Shown: positions 1 through 12,748, counted from the first letter of the stretch. The stretch is 64,000 bases of DNA from Clytia hemisphaerica (GCA_902728285.1 CACVBU010000165.1:62001-126000); one strand, 5' to 3'. Notes: generated by a model from the sequence alone, not told the origin. Numbers and translations are program-made.

Positions 1-1615
1 GCACGTGAGCTATGTTTTCATATGAGCTGGGATTGAGAAGATCTGGTTCTCCACATACAAGTTTAGCCACACTCCCTTTACATTGCTGAATTGCTACCTC
101 GGCATATGGATCGACATCATCGATGGACTGAGCCGTATCACAAGTGCAACCTGACGACAACATCTCACCACCATTTCCACATTCCCGTTCTCTGAAATGA
201 TCAGGTCCGTTCCCTTTTTCACCACTTTCATCTTCCAACTCACTCGCCGTTTCTGCTCTAATTCCCGTTCTTACCTCACTTTCCGGTCTCACTCCACTTT
301 CCGATCTCATTTCACTTTCTATTTCCACCTCACTTGCTGTTTCCAATTCGCTTTCTGTTTCCACCTCACTTGCTGTTTCCAATTCGCTTTCTACTTCCAC
401 CTCACTTGCTGTTTCCAATTCGCTTTCTGTTTCCAGCTCACTTTCCGTCGCCCCCACATCCTCTGTTTCAAACACGTCTCCCTCATCAACCTCCATTTCC
501 TCATCGTCTTTGTCCTCTTCTTCCATCTCGTCCACCACCGCTTCTCTCTTCTCTTTCTCTTCTCCTGCCTCACCACCTTCATCACCTAGTAAAAATTCCG
601 ACAGCAAAAACTCGCGTGTCTCAAGGTTACCTTCCCTACAGGCGCGGCACTTCCGGTACACCTTTGCATTTTCCCTATCACAAAGCACACAGAACTTCAC
701 ATTGCCAAGCCATGTTCTAGTATCGCTCAAACCTTTTGACATTTCTGTAGTTTTTTGGAGAGAATCGATTCGGTTTTTTAGAAATTCGTTCCGAAAGAGA
801 TCGAACAAGTCAGTCTTTTTCGACTGATCCAAGATTTGAATGGGCGTCGGTGTCAATAAATAATGCTTGGGCTTCAGATGCTCTTCGAATTGCAGGAAAG
901 AGTTCTCGATTGGTCTCTGTGCATGCATTGTGATGACGCTAAGAGGCATCTTCTTCTGCGGTTCCAAAGACCAAGTTTTCCCCAGGACTTGATTATTATC
1001 GAGCATTGACATCACATCAACCTGAGGAACGGGAATTTGATCAACCGCAGCAGTGTCTAGTAGCTTAGAAATGTGGGTGTATGAACCAGCTGGTGCCAGA
1101 CGCGATTCAACTTTCACTGTTTCTTTTGACTGCGTTGTGGTTTGCAAAATTATATTTTTCATAGCGGATAGCGGAAGTACCAAATTTCTACTGCGACATC
1201 CATAAATTAGCTCAATGATGAGGGCGAGTATGTTATAGTCCTGCTGTGTTGCCAAGAAGTCAATACCACAGAATACTTTCAAATTTTCTACCAATGCCTT
1301 TGGCCTTTTTCCAAGCCACTGGTGAACGTCATAGTCTCCCAATCGTTCAAGGTCAAGGGGACCTTCCTTACGTATATTTTTTATGTCTTTCAAGATACTT
1401 TGAACGATGTCTTCTTCTGTATTTGTTGGTGGTGCTACCCCGTATCGATCTTTACATTCCATACAAACACGCACAGTTTTACAAGTGATAGCACCACGCT
1501 CTTTCATAATTTTAACCTCGTTAGCTGTGATCTCGCTAGAACCTATTCGCAGGAAGTTACTACATATTGAAGCTGGATCATGGTTTTTGCAGCCACATCC
1601 TTTTTCGAACACCAT
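1..1615 (-). CDS. Long intronless reading frame, Cys-containing protein with acidic Glu/Ser repeat; C-terminus beyond window
   Basis: Read on the minus strand, the frame opens at an ATG at 1615-1613 and stays open for about 538 codons to the left edge. An in-frame TGA lies 12 codons upstream, so this ATG is the natural start if the unit has no upstream intron. The N-terminus has a Cys-Gly-Cys near residue 7 and a CMEC near residue 50. A second pair of CxxC motifs (CVLC, then CRAC) near residues 308-325 could form a zinc-binding site. Residues of about 343-470 are very acidic and built of Glu/Ser/Thr/Ala repeats. A Cys-rich stretch (CGNGG, SGCTC) follows. I do not recognise the family. A DNNQ motif near residue 217 could be a degenerate catalytic motif of a transposase-like nuclease, but that is speculation. 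A long intronless frame in repeat-rich DNA suggests a transposon-derived or domesticated gene. Confidence 0.6.
   Translation of the reverse strand, partial: MVFEKGCGCKNHDPASICSNFLRIGSSEITANEVKIMKERGAITCKTVRVCMECKDRYGVAPPTNTEEDIVQSILKDIKNIRKEGPLDLERLGDYDVHQWLGKRPKALVENLKVFCGIDFLATQQDYNILALIIELIYGCRSRNLVLPLSAMKNIILQTTTQSKETVKVESRLAPAGSYTHISKLLDTAAVDQIPVPQVDVMSMLDNNQVLGKTWSLEPQKKMPLSVITMHAQRPIENSFLQFEEHLKPKHYLLTPTPIQILDQSKKTDLFDLFRNEFLKNRIDSLQKTTEMSKGLSDTRTWLGNVKFCVLCDRENAKVYRKCRACREGNLETREFLLSEFLLGDEGGEAGEEKEKREAVVDEMEEEDKDDEEMEVDEGDVFETEDVGATESELETESELETASEVEVESELETASEVETESELETASEVEIESEMRSESGVRPESEVRTGIRAETASELEDESGEKGNGPDHFRERECGNGGEMLSSGCTCDTAQSIDDVDPYAEVAIQQCKGSVAKLVCGEPDLLNPSSYENIAHV
322..432. 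repeat. 36-bp minisatellite inside the left-edge reading frame
   Basis: About three head-to-tail copies of a 36-bp unit (forward strand starts TTTCCACCTCACTTGC), with 18-bp half-units visible at the edges. On the minus strand each unit encodes a 12-residue acidic repeat of the type ETESELETASEV. The repeat keeps the reading frame open. Confidence 0.85.
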
Positions 1616-1649
1616 TTTTTCAAATTGAAATGATATTTCTATAAGTAGT

Positions 1650-2630
1650 CAAACCAGGTTCTTAAGAAATGCACGAGAAGAAACTTTCACCATTTTTTTA
1701 CGAATCAAAGGTGAACAAACTACGACAAGAGTACATTTGGCATTCCCGTTAGGTAGACGGATGAATTGCAGGGTTACACCATGTATATGATTAAAAAAAC
1801 AAACGAGAAACCTAGAGAAAAACAAATTCAAAAATTGACGATTGGCGAAAATCGAGTTTTGCGAAGTAGGCAAAGTAGGCAAGGGGATTCTTAAAATCCT
1901 TCATACTTATAATTTAGCTTTAAATTTTCAGGAAATGTTGCTATAAAGTGCCATCATATATGACGAAATCAGCAAAATTTGTTTGAAATTTCTTTGACGT
2001 TTTACATCTTCGGCCGAAATCTCTAAAGTGTATTCCTAATAAAATTGAAGTCCTGATCTTTTAAGGATAGCTTTTCTTGAGGTGAAAACGATATCGCTAA
2101 AAGTAATACGACGCTGGAAAATTCGAGGGATCAATCACTCAAAATATCTCCTGATTTCTAGGAAAGTCAGAAAAAAGAGCCAAAAAGTTAGAAAAAATTG
2201 GTAAAAACACGGCGGTATAAAATTGTCTTCGTTCCTATTTCCTAAACCTGAGAGTAAGTTTTCATGTAATATGTTGATTTGCCAAAAAATATTTGTATTT
2301 CTTAATTTTGCCAGCCAATACCTTATCGGCCAAAACTTAGGTGACCTTAATTTTAGTAGGATTTACCTTAAGGGCAGAAACTTTCGCGGTCAGAAAGTTT
2401 CGCGAGACCGAAAATTTTATATATCCTGTTAAACCCACCTTTGTAGAATTTAAAAAGCGAAAAATTGAAATATAAAAACTAAAAGAAAAAAAAACGAAAT
2501 ATGTAAAATCTGATCATAATTTGCCTCAAAAAGGTAATTCAACATTTTTTAATAAACGTAAGAGTTGATTTTCCACCCAAATTTACTCATTTACTATAAG
2601 GGTCCAATTTCAAAGGACAATTTCAAATTT
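1650..2630. other. AT-rich intergenic stretch, nothing recognised
   Basis: No convincing exon. One recognisable motif lies near 2365-2410: TTAAGGGCAGAAACTTTCGCGG followed by a second CGCG-containing copy. It resembles repeats at 10170-10215 and 61235-61270. Confidence 0.5.
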
Positions 2631-2634
2631 CAAA

Positions 2635-2987
2635 AGGGGGGACACTAACCTTGATGGCCGACGGGGACATGCCGCTGGAGTCTGAAAAGTGGACCCTGTC
2701 AGATATGATGGTTGTTTAATCTGGGACCCTGTCAGAACGAAAAGTCGAATTTCTTTTGGATTTTCACCCTGAAAATTGGTAAAATGACTGAAAGTAGACG
2801 AAAAATTTCTAATTTTCACCCTGAAAATTGGCCATAATAACCAAAAGTCGACCCTGTCAGATTAAAATTTTGAAAATCAGTTAATTTGGGACCCTGTCAG
2901 ATATTTTCATAGCCTAAAAATGGAACCCTGACCAGTGGCACGTCCCTTTACCCAATTTTGCCTAAGTGCCCCCCGGCCTCCCTTGGG
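2635..2987. mobile_element. G-run inverted-repeat MITE with CCCTGTCAG internal repeats
   Basis: Starts with a G-run followed by ACACT and ends with AAGTGCCCCCCGG. Between them the motif ACCCTGTCAG recurs at least four times, interleaved with TTTTCACCCTGAAAATTGG. The element is an inverted-orientation relative of 4621-4941. The flanks TTTCAAA and TTTCAGA could be a 7-bp target duplication with one mismatch. No coding capacity. Confidence 0.65.
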
Positions 2988-3271
2988 TTTCAGACAAATT
3001 TAACAAACTTAAGCCCATAAACTCTAAGCTACAATTATGGAAAAAATACTCGGTTTAAAACGGAATTCACTATCCTTGGAGGACAAAAAATGATCTTAAA
3101 TGTTCTAAGCTATTATACTGGAATGTAGAGTTTGTAGAAGAATATAGAAGCTCTAGGCTTTAACATGAAACTTCAGACTCGTAGACCTTTGGAACTCAAG
3201 ATTCAAAAACATTGTTCCTTAAATTCGCATAAAGGTCAAATCAAGCGTTTTAACAAGAGATTTTGGAAAGT

Positions 3272-3506
3272 ACACCCCTGTCTCACAGCCCCGGTGGAAT
3301 TCTCATAGTGGACATAGTGGGGATAAAAAGTTCTATCGAAATATAAAACATTCAGTGGGGATCAAGTGCAATATTTTTAAATTGAATTTCGAATGCTGAA
3401 AACTAAATGTCAATTTACAAGTGGGCTGAGGTTGTAGGGTATTTTCCCACCGGGGACAAATTTCCAGTATGTTGGGGTCCAAGCGAGGCTGTGACACATG
3501 GGTGTG
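3272..3506. mobile_element. Short MITE of the ACACCCCTG terminal-repeat family
   Basis: Left end ACACCCCTGTCTCACAGCC; the right end read in reverse is ACACCCATGTGTCACAGCC. Internal GTGGGG/CCACCGGGG motifs match other members at 11402, 17338 and 61722. No target duplication is clear here. Confidence 0.6.
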
Positions 3507-3788
3507 GCAGTACTAAGGAAAATTTTAAATCAAGCCAATCAAAATAACAGCCAAAAACCGTTTTAGTCATCGTGAAACACACTAAAGAAACACCAACCTC
3601 GTTCCCGTGTATCCCAGGCTTTATTTAGGTTACTTATGGACGCCAGAGAATACCCTGGTGTTGGCTGATGCGAGTTCCCCTTTCAAAGGGGGAAATACTC
3701 TAAACAATACGTCATAAAAGAAGAACAAATGAAATCTGACGTTTTCTTTTTGAATTACATAATCGTATAATCTTACGCGTTCGCAAAT

Positions 3789-3983
3789 ACCGAGTTTATG
3801 TATTTGCACTTTTGAGGACGGTAGAGTGACTGAAGTGATTTCAAAAAACCCGCAATTCCGCCCCAAAAAATCGAGGACGGTAAAAGTACTGATTTACCGT
3901 CGTCCTCAGCTGGTCAGGATCTACTCAAATTAGAACCTTACCGTCTCCGTCGCTGAAAAACACACATACATAAACTCGCTAAT
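3789..3983. repeat. Dispersed inverted-repeat element, GAGTTTATGTATTTG family
   Basis: Inverted ends CGAGTTTATGTATTTGCAC and TACATAAACTCGCTAATGC flank a core with GAGGACGGTA and TTTACCGTCGTCCTC. Related copies occur at about 17041-17240 and 32820-33420. Confidence 0.6.
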
Positions 3984-4620
3984 GCTAGGGAATTACGGCT
4001 ACGGTTGCTCTGTGCGGGAAAACGATCAAAAACCGTATAAGCAAAGTCGACATAATGCACGTCAAATATCGAGATTGCTTTCACCCACCATTAATTGCCT
4101 TACTCGCTATTTCCCTCGCCTAGCCGTAGTCGTAGAGAATTCCAGACACATAATCTCGCTATTATAATCTAGCACTATCAGTAAGCATCGAAAAGTTAAT
4201 AATACGCGGGGAACGAGGTCGACGAAACACTTCATTCCGAGCAATCAAATGACGTCAGTATCGACAAACGGCCATAATTTCAATTCTGTTAATAAAATCA
4301 ACACCAAATTTAGACTATAGACGTAGATTTAGGATTTTGAAATATTTTTAGTGTCTTTAAAATGGCCACGTTGTTTAAATCGTCTTTTTGACGTGCTGTT
4401 TCGAAATTCTTAATTTTAACGTTAGAAATACGTTTTTGGCCGATATCTTAGCATTGGTTTATTTTTTCACATCATTTGCCAAAATCCTCTCGGCAAAACG
4501 TTCATTGCCGAGCTTATTAGAATTATCGACAATATCGACAGTTTCAGTTTCAGCAACTCCTCTGTCCTAAGTTTTGATTCAAATGTTGACGCAATATTTT
4601 ACGTACTAGTAGATCACGAA

Positions 4621-4941
4621 CCCGGGGAAGGCACCTCGGCAAAAAAACGTACGGGGAAGTGCCACTGGTCAGGGTCCATTTTTTAGGCTCTGAAGATATC
4701 TGACAGGGTCCCAAATTTACTAATTTTCATGTGAACCTGACAGGGTTGACTTCTGGTTATTTTAGACAATTTTCAGGGTGGAAATTAGAAAATCTTTTTC
4801 CGTCTATTTTTATATAAGAAAAATTTTTCGTTTTGATAGGGTCCCAATTTTCCGTAAATTCTTATCTGCTCTGGCAGGGTCCTCTTTTCAAATTCCAGCG
4901 GCACGTCTCCGTCGGCTGTCAAGGACAGCCCCCCCCCCGGG
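4621..4941. mobile_element. G-run MITE with CCCTGTCAG repeats and 7-bp target duplication
   Basis: Begins CCCGGGGAAGGCAC and ends CCCCCCCCGGG. Perfect 7-bp direct repeats TCACGAA occur at 4614-4620 and 4942-4948. The inside carries CTGACAGGGT-type motifs, the reverse complement of those in 2635-2987. Confidence 0.8.
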
Positions 4942-4949
4942 TCACGAAA

Positions 4950-6410
4950 AAGCAATGAAAAAGAAGCCAAAAGAAGCCGATAGTTTCTGTACCAAAATTA
5001 AAAAGTACTCTCGGCATTTTAGCTCCTCTCCTACGTGTTAATAAGCTTCTTTTGTTTTGAGCTATAAAAACTGACCATTTTTGTCTCGAAATGATTTTTA
5101 TAATGTATGCGAATAGCCAACTGCGTTCACCTTTGACCAGTCAAAAATGGGAAATGTCTTAACGAATCAGATTTGATGAGATCTAATTTACTATACAGGA
5201 TAATTCAAATTTATGCCAGACACTAACTAAACTTCTAAGTGTAAAATTAATGTCACATTCCACAAATTCATTTCAATTTATATCTTCTCCAACACACATT
5301 CAAACGGCTTTCAACCTCTCTATCATCATCACCACTTTCTCAACAAAACACGTACAGTAAATATGTATAACTTTTTTTTAATCCGTAACGATGATTTTGT
5401 TAATATTTTCTTATCACTAACTTTTGTCTTTTGGGAATTATGGTTTACTTAATGATACAAAAGCAAATGTTAATTATTTTTATGTCTATCAAGGTATTAA
5501 GATATGGTGTATTGTTCTATGTACAAATACATATTTTCAGTATGATTGTTTCTGACAACTTTTTCGAAATCGTTTATAATAAGTGCTATATCAATTATCG
5601 AATTATGTCTTGTGAGTCATGTATGCCCATTGGTTTATTCTGTCGGAAATATTTCTTCCAATCAGAACATCGCAATTTTTCATAATATATTTTCTGGCCG
5701 AGTTCGTGTTGACGAAACCGAGAATTTATTTTTGTTGATATCCATTTCAGCTAACGATACGACTCTTGGGGATTACGTCACGACTTTATTGTTTGACTGT
5801 GCGCGCGATAAATGGTGTGTAGCTTAGTTTCTGACGTCCTGCAAAAAACAATAATAAAGGTAAAATGGTGGTTTAGTATACGCTATTTAAGTTTAGGTCT
5901 ACACTGTCTTGTTGGTCTTTCTTGGACTTGGAAAAACAGGACATTTTATCAACTTTCACAACGAACTAACTTCAATTTTGTTTGTATATTTGCATAAATC
6001 GTTCGAAGGCAATTGACTGTGAATAAATCTGACCATGTTATACCTGAAAAATTACATATATACTTGCAATATGAAAAAAGTTTGCACCCAAATGCAATGC
6101 CGACAATGCAACAATGGGAATGGTTGATGAACTGATTTTAGCTAAAAAATTTTAACATGGAGCAAAATTGACTGGTTAATGATTGAATTTCCCTTGGTTT
6201 TTTATCTACAACAATGAATTTAAACTGCTGGGGTTAGTGACAGTTAGTGAAAACTCGTTGCGGTTATAAATTTCAAATTTTAAAGCTGATAACCGGATCC
6301 GGAACACCACGGCCCCAATATGAAGAATGTTATGTTATACTTCTTAAAAGGTTTATTGCATTGAATATGGATGTAAATAATTTGAAATCACCTCACATGT
6401 ACAATTAAAA
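4950..6410. other. AT-rich intergenic stretch, nothing recognised
   Basis: No exon with coding character or clear splice signals and no RNA gene. Short open frames here have no recognisable similarity. Confidence 0.4.
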
Positions 6411-6436
6411 TTTTTCTTGAACCAGCTTGAACTTGG

Positions 6437-7035
6437 AGATTTTCTTCCCCGCATGCATTTTAAAACGTGGAAAACTTTAGTTGTGAATTTAGAGATCTTT
6501 TGCAACGTGTGTTTTAAACGTGGAAACTTTTGTCGTGAATTTGGAGATTTTCTTACCGTCAACTGCTCCAACTTGGGACTATCTGACAAAACATGGGACG
6601 GCGATTTGGTCACCATTTCACCGAACCTCCAAAGTCATTTGATTTGAGTTAATGAACGGTGTATTGAAAAAATGGCAAACAATGGAGCGTTTGACATCAC
6701 TCGCACAGCAAGTTACACACGCGTTATTTGTTAATCCCATAGGGCGATAGGCAGTTAGGCAGCATGTGTTCTCTAATTCTCCAATCGTCGCTACATATCA
6801 GTGAAAGTTATCGTGACATGTTATGAAAGGAAGTATGATTGATAAACTTGGTGGAGTTATCAAATCAAATTTGTTGTCAAAGAGATTTAACAAGTTAGTG
6901 AAAATACAGACCAGATATCAAACAGTCCCATGTTTTGACCAATCGTCCCAAGTTAAAGCAGTTGACAGTATGCACATTTAAAACGTGGAAAACTTTTGTC
7001 GTGATTTTTACATTTTCTTCCACATGCATTTAAAA
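6437..7035. repeat. Degenerate repeat cluster with AAACGTGGAAAACTTT units
   Basis: Two adjacent units of about 60 bp (6437-6560) carry GCATTTTAAAACGTGGAAAACTTT and GAGATTTTCTT. A third diverged unit is at 6970-7030. An inverted pair (6558-6599 against 6925-6965, GTCCCATGTTTTG...GCAGTTGAC) suggests an old inverted-repeat element. Confidence 0.5.
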
Positions 7036-7173
7036 AATGAAGAAAACTCAAGTGATTTCCTGGCATGACAATTTATTTTATTTTCTGAAATTTTTTTGGA
7101 AATTTTGATTGTTTCCAAGTATGTGACATTTTTTGCTCTTGCAGCATGCTTTCGGAAATCACAAAATGGCTTA

Positions 7174-7854
7174 TAGTAGAGGGCATTTTGTAAAATCGCT
7201 CGACTGTTTTGTTAGAAGCACTTGTTATACATTTTTGGAAAGCTAAGGGGTAGGGGAATCGAAATTACTATGTTTCCAATTTTTTTTCGGGCACTTTGGT
7301 GTGATTTTCGGACAAATATGACGGTCTCAGGCAAAAATCATAGGGTTAAAAATTAATGAAAATTTTAGCTCGAGAAAACGGAGACCTGTTGTATATTTTT
7401 GGAAAGCTCTCAAAAAATTAAGATTAGAGATATATTGCAAGTATAGGTGATTTCAGTACCTAACTCGAGATATTGAGCTTCAAAAAGCGCAAAAACTGGA
7501 CAAAATAGCTGTTTCTGGTTGAAAAACACGGTTTTCAAGGGTTAATATCTCGAGTTAGGTACAGAAATCACCTATACTTGCAATATATCTCTAATCTTAA
7601 TTTTTTGAGAGCTTTCCAAAAATATACAACAGGTCTCCGTTTTCTCGAGCTAAAATTTTCATTAATTTTTAACTCTATGATTTTTGTCTGAGACCGTCAT
7701 ATTTGTCCGAAAATCACACCAAAGTGCCCGAAAAAAAATTGGAAACATAGTAATTTCGATTCCCCTACCCCTTAGCTTTCCAAAAATGTATAACAAGTGC
7801 TTCTAACAAAACAGTCAAGCGATTCCAAAAAATCGAACAAAATTCCCCCTACTA
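7174..7854. mobile_element. 681-bp foldback (long inverted-repeat) element
   Basis: Arms of about 330 bp are nearly identical in inverse orientation around a short loop near 7500-7530. The ends are TAGTAGAGGGCATTTTG and, in reverse, TAGTAGGGGGAATTTTG. Matching landmarks include GGTAGGGGAATCGAAATTAC and TAACTCGAGATATT in both arms. One arm of the same family recurs at 55028-55421. No coding capacity; transcripts would form long hairpins. Confidence 0.85.
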
Positions 7855-7859
7855 TTATG

Positions 7860-9860
7860 TTAGGGGAATTTTTTCCTATCGACATTCTTTCAGATTATGA
7901 AATGTAACTTCCCAGTATATAACAATGAGATTTTTTTTTTTTGCATTCTGTCGGAAAATAAATATGAAATTGTTTCCCTGTTTTGAAAGATTTTTACTTT
8001 TTAGCACGTACATTATTTCAAAAAACTCCAAAAGTTACTTTAAATTTTTATATTTTTTACAATATTTTATATATATGAAAGTATAATGCAAAATATTTCA
8101 TCTCATTATTTTGAAAATATATAAAATTTTCTTTGGTTTTCTTACTGCGTGAAATATTCTCCTTTTTGTCATTCTTTCATTTTAAATATTTGCCCTTTTT
8201 GGCGATATGATATTTCTGGAAATCAGCGCTTAAAATAATAATTATATAATCAGGTCTTTTGATGTGTTCAACAACACTCTACTTGGCTCTACTCTACTTT
8301 GAACCTACAGTCATCTTATGAATAAACTAGCAGTTAGCTGTCGCTATGAATGCCCCGCCGATAGAAGATATTAGCCCAGAGGAACTTACTCATGAAGAGA
8401 GCAAGGGAATCATAATCAGACTATAAATTGGTGAAATGAGTCTTCATAAAAAGTGCTCAATGTTACTAGAGCTGTTTAAAGTTAAGAAGCACGAGCCGAT
8501 GCGGTTAAAATTTTCTCAGTAAGATCCATACATAACGAAAGTGTCAATCCAAAAAAAACATGTTTAATCTACCCTTTCTGATGCAAAGTGACTTAAATTA
8601 AAACCATTACAGGTTTCGCAACATATTAAGAACTAGAATGATATCAAAGTTGATTTTCTTCAATCACAAGATAAAAATCTAATAAAAATCCCTTTTGAAA
8701 ACCCAAACATAAGAATGTGTACTGTGAAACTGAAAGTGCTTCCCTTTCATAAAGAATATACATAATGCAGATTAAAAGGTGAATTTGAAAATGAAATTGA
8801 ATATAATTTTCAGTCATTTGATTTGAAATTTAAAAGTAAGTAACTTTGGGACTGGTGGCATACTGTAGATATAATTTATTTGTATCAAAGGTTACTGAAA
8901 ATTATCTGAAAAACTTTGACAATCTTTATACGTGTTTCTGAAAAAAGTTTCAGTTAGAATAAAATTCTTCATGGTTACTAAAGATATGAATTTGATAGTT
9001 GCTCTCAAAATTGCCAGGGGAATTTTCAGATACCGTGTCCTGTTGTAACCACCGTCAACATGGTTAAAAACTTTTCACTTCACAGGTAGGTACAACATTG
9101 TGTTTGTATTTTATTGGACGTCTGGTTCTAAAATGTCAAAAAGTTTGTTCAGATTTGATTTGAGCAAAGTATACTCCTGCGTTCAACATCAATACGGTAC
9201 AATGTGCCGTGGGGGTATTAGTAGAGAGAGTGTTTGAGTCTGTTCATAATATGAGGCTGAAAATCTTCGGCGTACATTACATATCGAAGTACCGTTCTGA
9301 CACAGTGACATAAACAGCATTTTCAAAGTTTGCTTTTTAAGCTTCAATATCGGCGTAAAGAATTATTCACAAAATAACATCAAATACTTCATAATCCATC
9401 GTTTTCGGCTTTTTTTCCGCTTCTGTTTACATTTTTCTGCTCGCTGCTTCCCATGCACAACCATTTTTTTTGCTGTAACACTGTGCTTCAAATGTCCACG
9501 AGAATGAATCAGTTCATGTTAGTCATAGTATATTTTCATTGGCATGTCTCACTCACTAAACCTTTTGTAAGAAACTCGATGTTGGTACCAGTTTTTGGCA
9601 CGTTTTGGCGCAAGGCTTACTCTTTGAAAAATTACTTTCGGCGCATGCAATATCCATATAATTATAGGGTACTCTGGGTTTTGTCTTTCCACCAAAAATT
9701 TCAATTTAATTTCCTTCAAAATGAAATCACTATATAGGTAAACAATATGAATTAACGGTCAATTTCCCTTTTGTCTATGCCTTTATAATATCAGCAGGGT
9801 TTCGTTAGAGCAGCGCATAACACTCTGTCTGTGTGTGTGTGTAACAAACTGAAACTGTCA
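7860..9860. other. AT-rich intergenic stretch with one possible gene fragment
   Basis: Nothing recognised except the possible coding relic at 8346-8522. The rest is low-complexity AT-rich DNA, with a short GT run just before 9840. Confidence 0.4.
8346..8522 (+). pseudogene. Possible coding relic of unknown origin, one internal stop
   Basis: From the ATG at 8346 the frame reads MNAPPIEDISPEELTHEESK, then meets a TAA at codon 27 and stays open for a further 31 codons to the TAA at 8520-8522. Composition looks more protein-like than its neighbours. No family is recognised, and it may be chance. Confidence 0.2.
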
Positions 9861-11401
9861 TTGAAGATGTCCAGGCGTACCCAATCGATAACATCGATTG
9901 TCGATTTAATCGATGTCAATCGATAAAAGTCGTTCGTAATCGATGATCGATCGATTACTAATCGATGGCCAATCGATAGGAACGTAAAATTTTATTATCG
10001 ATTGGTATCGATTTTCATCGATTAAATTCGATTATTATCGATTAGCCATCGATTGAATTCGATTGTTATCGATTAAGATCGATTGCGATCGATTGTGCTA
10101 ATTTTCTGTATTTATGATCGCTACTCTGTGTACCAGAAATATAGTATCTCACGATAATATCGTAGCGTACTTTAAGGGGAAGAAATTTTCGCGGGAAGAA
10201 CTTTTCGCGGTTTTTCGGCAAATCGGGTGAATTGCCTTCGCACCAAATTTCTGAGCAATCCGAACAACAAAACCAACGGCGCAAGTTTTTTTGTCCTTGC
10301 GGTACCGTGGTTTTTCTAATTTAACGCGTAGTCTAATTTAACGCGTACCCTGTTTTTGGCGAAAAATCGTAATTAATCTTACCATAGGACGGGTTGAATC
10401 GGATAGAATTGGAAGGTTTTGGGCAAATTACCTCTTCCCGACGAGACCTACCACCTAATTATACCGCAGAACTTGACGAGTGGGGTCTAATTCGCGAGTT
10501 TAGAAAATTTCATTTTCAAAAGTCAAAAGTTTCTTCTACGAGGAACAATCTTCAATCGAATACAAGAAAATCGAGTCACTCGTTTCGGGGTGAAGTGGAT
10601 AGAATTTGACGGGGCGCCATTCGGAACATAAACCAACACTCTCTATATTTTGTGGTGGAGCAATACCACTTTTCAAAAATTACGTTTTGCCGAAGTTATA
10701 ATTTGAAAGTCATAGAAAGTGCAATGTAAGAAAATGAAACGTCTCTGAAAGGTCTGACTACATTAGCCAAATCCAAGTTTGTTTTTTTATTTAACGCTTG
10801 CGTTTCGTTCCAGAGAAAATGAAAAGGGAGAAGTAAATAAATGATTAAAAAAGAAGAGCATTAGAGAAACTGGACAACTTACGAAAATATCAAATTTTAA
10901 TCGAAGCATCGATCGATAGAGTCATCAAACACATATTATATGGTCGTTATTTTCCGCGGTTACGATAGAAAGCATTGAATCTAAAAACATTGAATTATCA
11001 CACCCAGCAGGTGCGTATTTCTTTTTTACCTAAGAAGAGTCTAGCACACCCACACCCACACCCCTGTTTCACAGGCCATGTTAGGTTAATAGAAATTGCG
11101 CTCGAAAAAACCCAGTGTTCATATCCCGTTGTTTACGGACATTTTAAATGAACACTGTTTTGACGTTTAGCGTCCATTGAATACCCCTGTCTCAAGTATC
11201 ATTCGACCGCTACAAATGCCCCGTGAAAAGCTAATGAAAAAAAAAGAATAGAGAAATTAATCCGATCATCGTATAATTTTGTTTTCTCCTTATTTCAGGT
11301 ACTGAACAATCTCAGATACTTCAGAGACGGGAGAAGATTATCAATAACGCTCTGGTTGGCTCTAAAATTTGTTGACAAAATGATAAGAGAAAACGTACGA
11401 T

Positions 11402-11813
11402 ACACCCCTGTTTCAGTGACCCGGTCAAGGATCCGTCCCGATGAAAAAAATTACCTAATACTGACACGTTCACTGCCAAGCCACTTTAAGAATTTTGACC
11501 TCATTGAATTTCATCGAAAGTTTGACTTTCAAAGGCTCCAGCCGCCTTGGTTCTGCTTTAAGTGCCTACAAATTGCCTACCGATCGACGCAGAATTTGAG
11601 GATGATTCCAGAAATGCAAAAACGAAGCAAAAAAAAGTATTTTCTTTAAAGGTTATGGCCCTTTAGAGTACGGTCGGTATTTTATTTTTCCCGTATTCCG
11701 GCGAGAATTAAGTGATTACAAATACAGACTCGGTGTGTGTGAATTTTTACTTGTTTCATAACTTCTCCGATGGTCGATTTCAAATTTTCACTGAGTTACT
11801 GAGACAGGGGTAT
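11402..11813. mobile_element. MITE of the ACACCCCTG family
   Basis: Left end ACACCCCTGTTTCAGTGACC; the right end in reverse reads ATACCCCTGTCTCAGTAACTC. A lone end with ACACCCCTGTTTCACAGGCC also lies at about 11067, suggesting a second truncated copy just upstream. Confidence 0.6.
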
Positions 11814-12748
11814 TATGGTGGCACTTAAAGAATTCAGAACCATCGTGGACTCGCCATGAACACAAAGACAGGAGACAGTAATAATTCTATATGGTATTCA
11901 ATGCTCAGATACATAGTATACTCGTAGTTGGCAGCAAACTTCCTAAGCTCTTATTTGGAAAATATGTACCTTTTAATTCTTTTCTTAGCGAAAGAAAATA
12001 CTTTATAACATTGTCTCTCTCAGTGCCCGGTGAGAACTTTTATACCCTTTGGAAAAATGAACGATAAAAAAACAGTAAGGAATAAAGAAAATAAAAATTT
12101 CTCGGGTTCTTAAATATCTGGGGCATATTTTCTCACCGGGCCGATTATTTATTGCCAATTGTTCCACTAGGAAGGGGCTCCACCGTGTCATACTTTCTTG
12201 CCTCTTTTAGTTTACCAATTTCCGCTTGCAGAAATATTTGCACCCCTTTCTCATAGATGATTTAAGCCAGGGGATGTGAGACCTCCGAGAGAATGAACAG
12301 CATATGAACGAACGGGAAATTATGTCTTGTTTCATACTGTACCCTGTCTCATTATCAAGCCTTTAGAAATATTCCCTTTCGTCAAAGACATTTCCTAGGA
12401 AGGACGAGAGACCGCGGCGTCCGTTACTTTAATAAATGTTCTTATCTTGTTGTAAAGTGTTTGTAGCCTTACCCTTCCACAATATTTTCTTCTGGAAAAT
12501 AATACATAACATATAAACTCCTAAATTATCATTATACAAAATATACAAAGACATTGTATTCACATGAACAATGAGTGACTATTAACATTTGAACATTTAT
12601 TCCTAGCTACTCTGAACACTAACAAGCCTCTTGGGATAGTGTGGCAGTAATTAAAAATGACATGATGACGGCATTTGATATTTTTTAATCATTCAATAAT
12701 TAACTTCTTTCCATTTCTCGGTTCCGTATCACTTAACAACGCCTTTAA

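Noticed and set aside
197..827. Plus-strand open frames rich in Phe/His/Ser
   Set aside because: They are antisense shadows of the minus-strand acidic frame and its 36-bp repeat.
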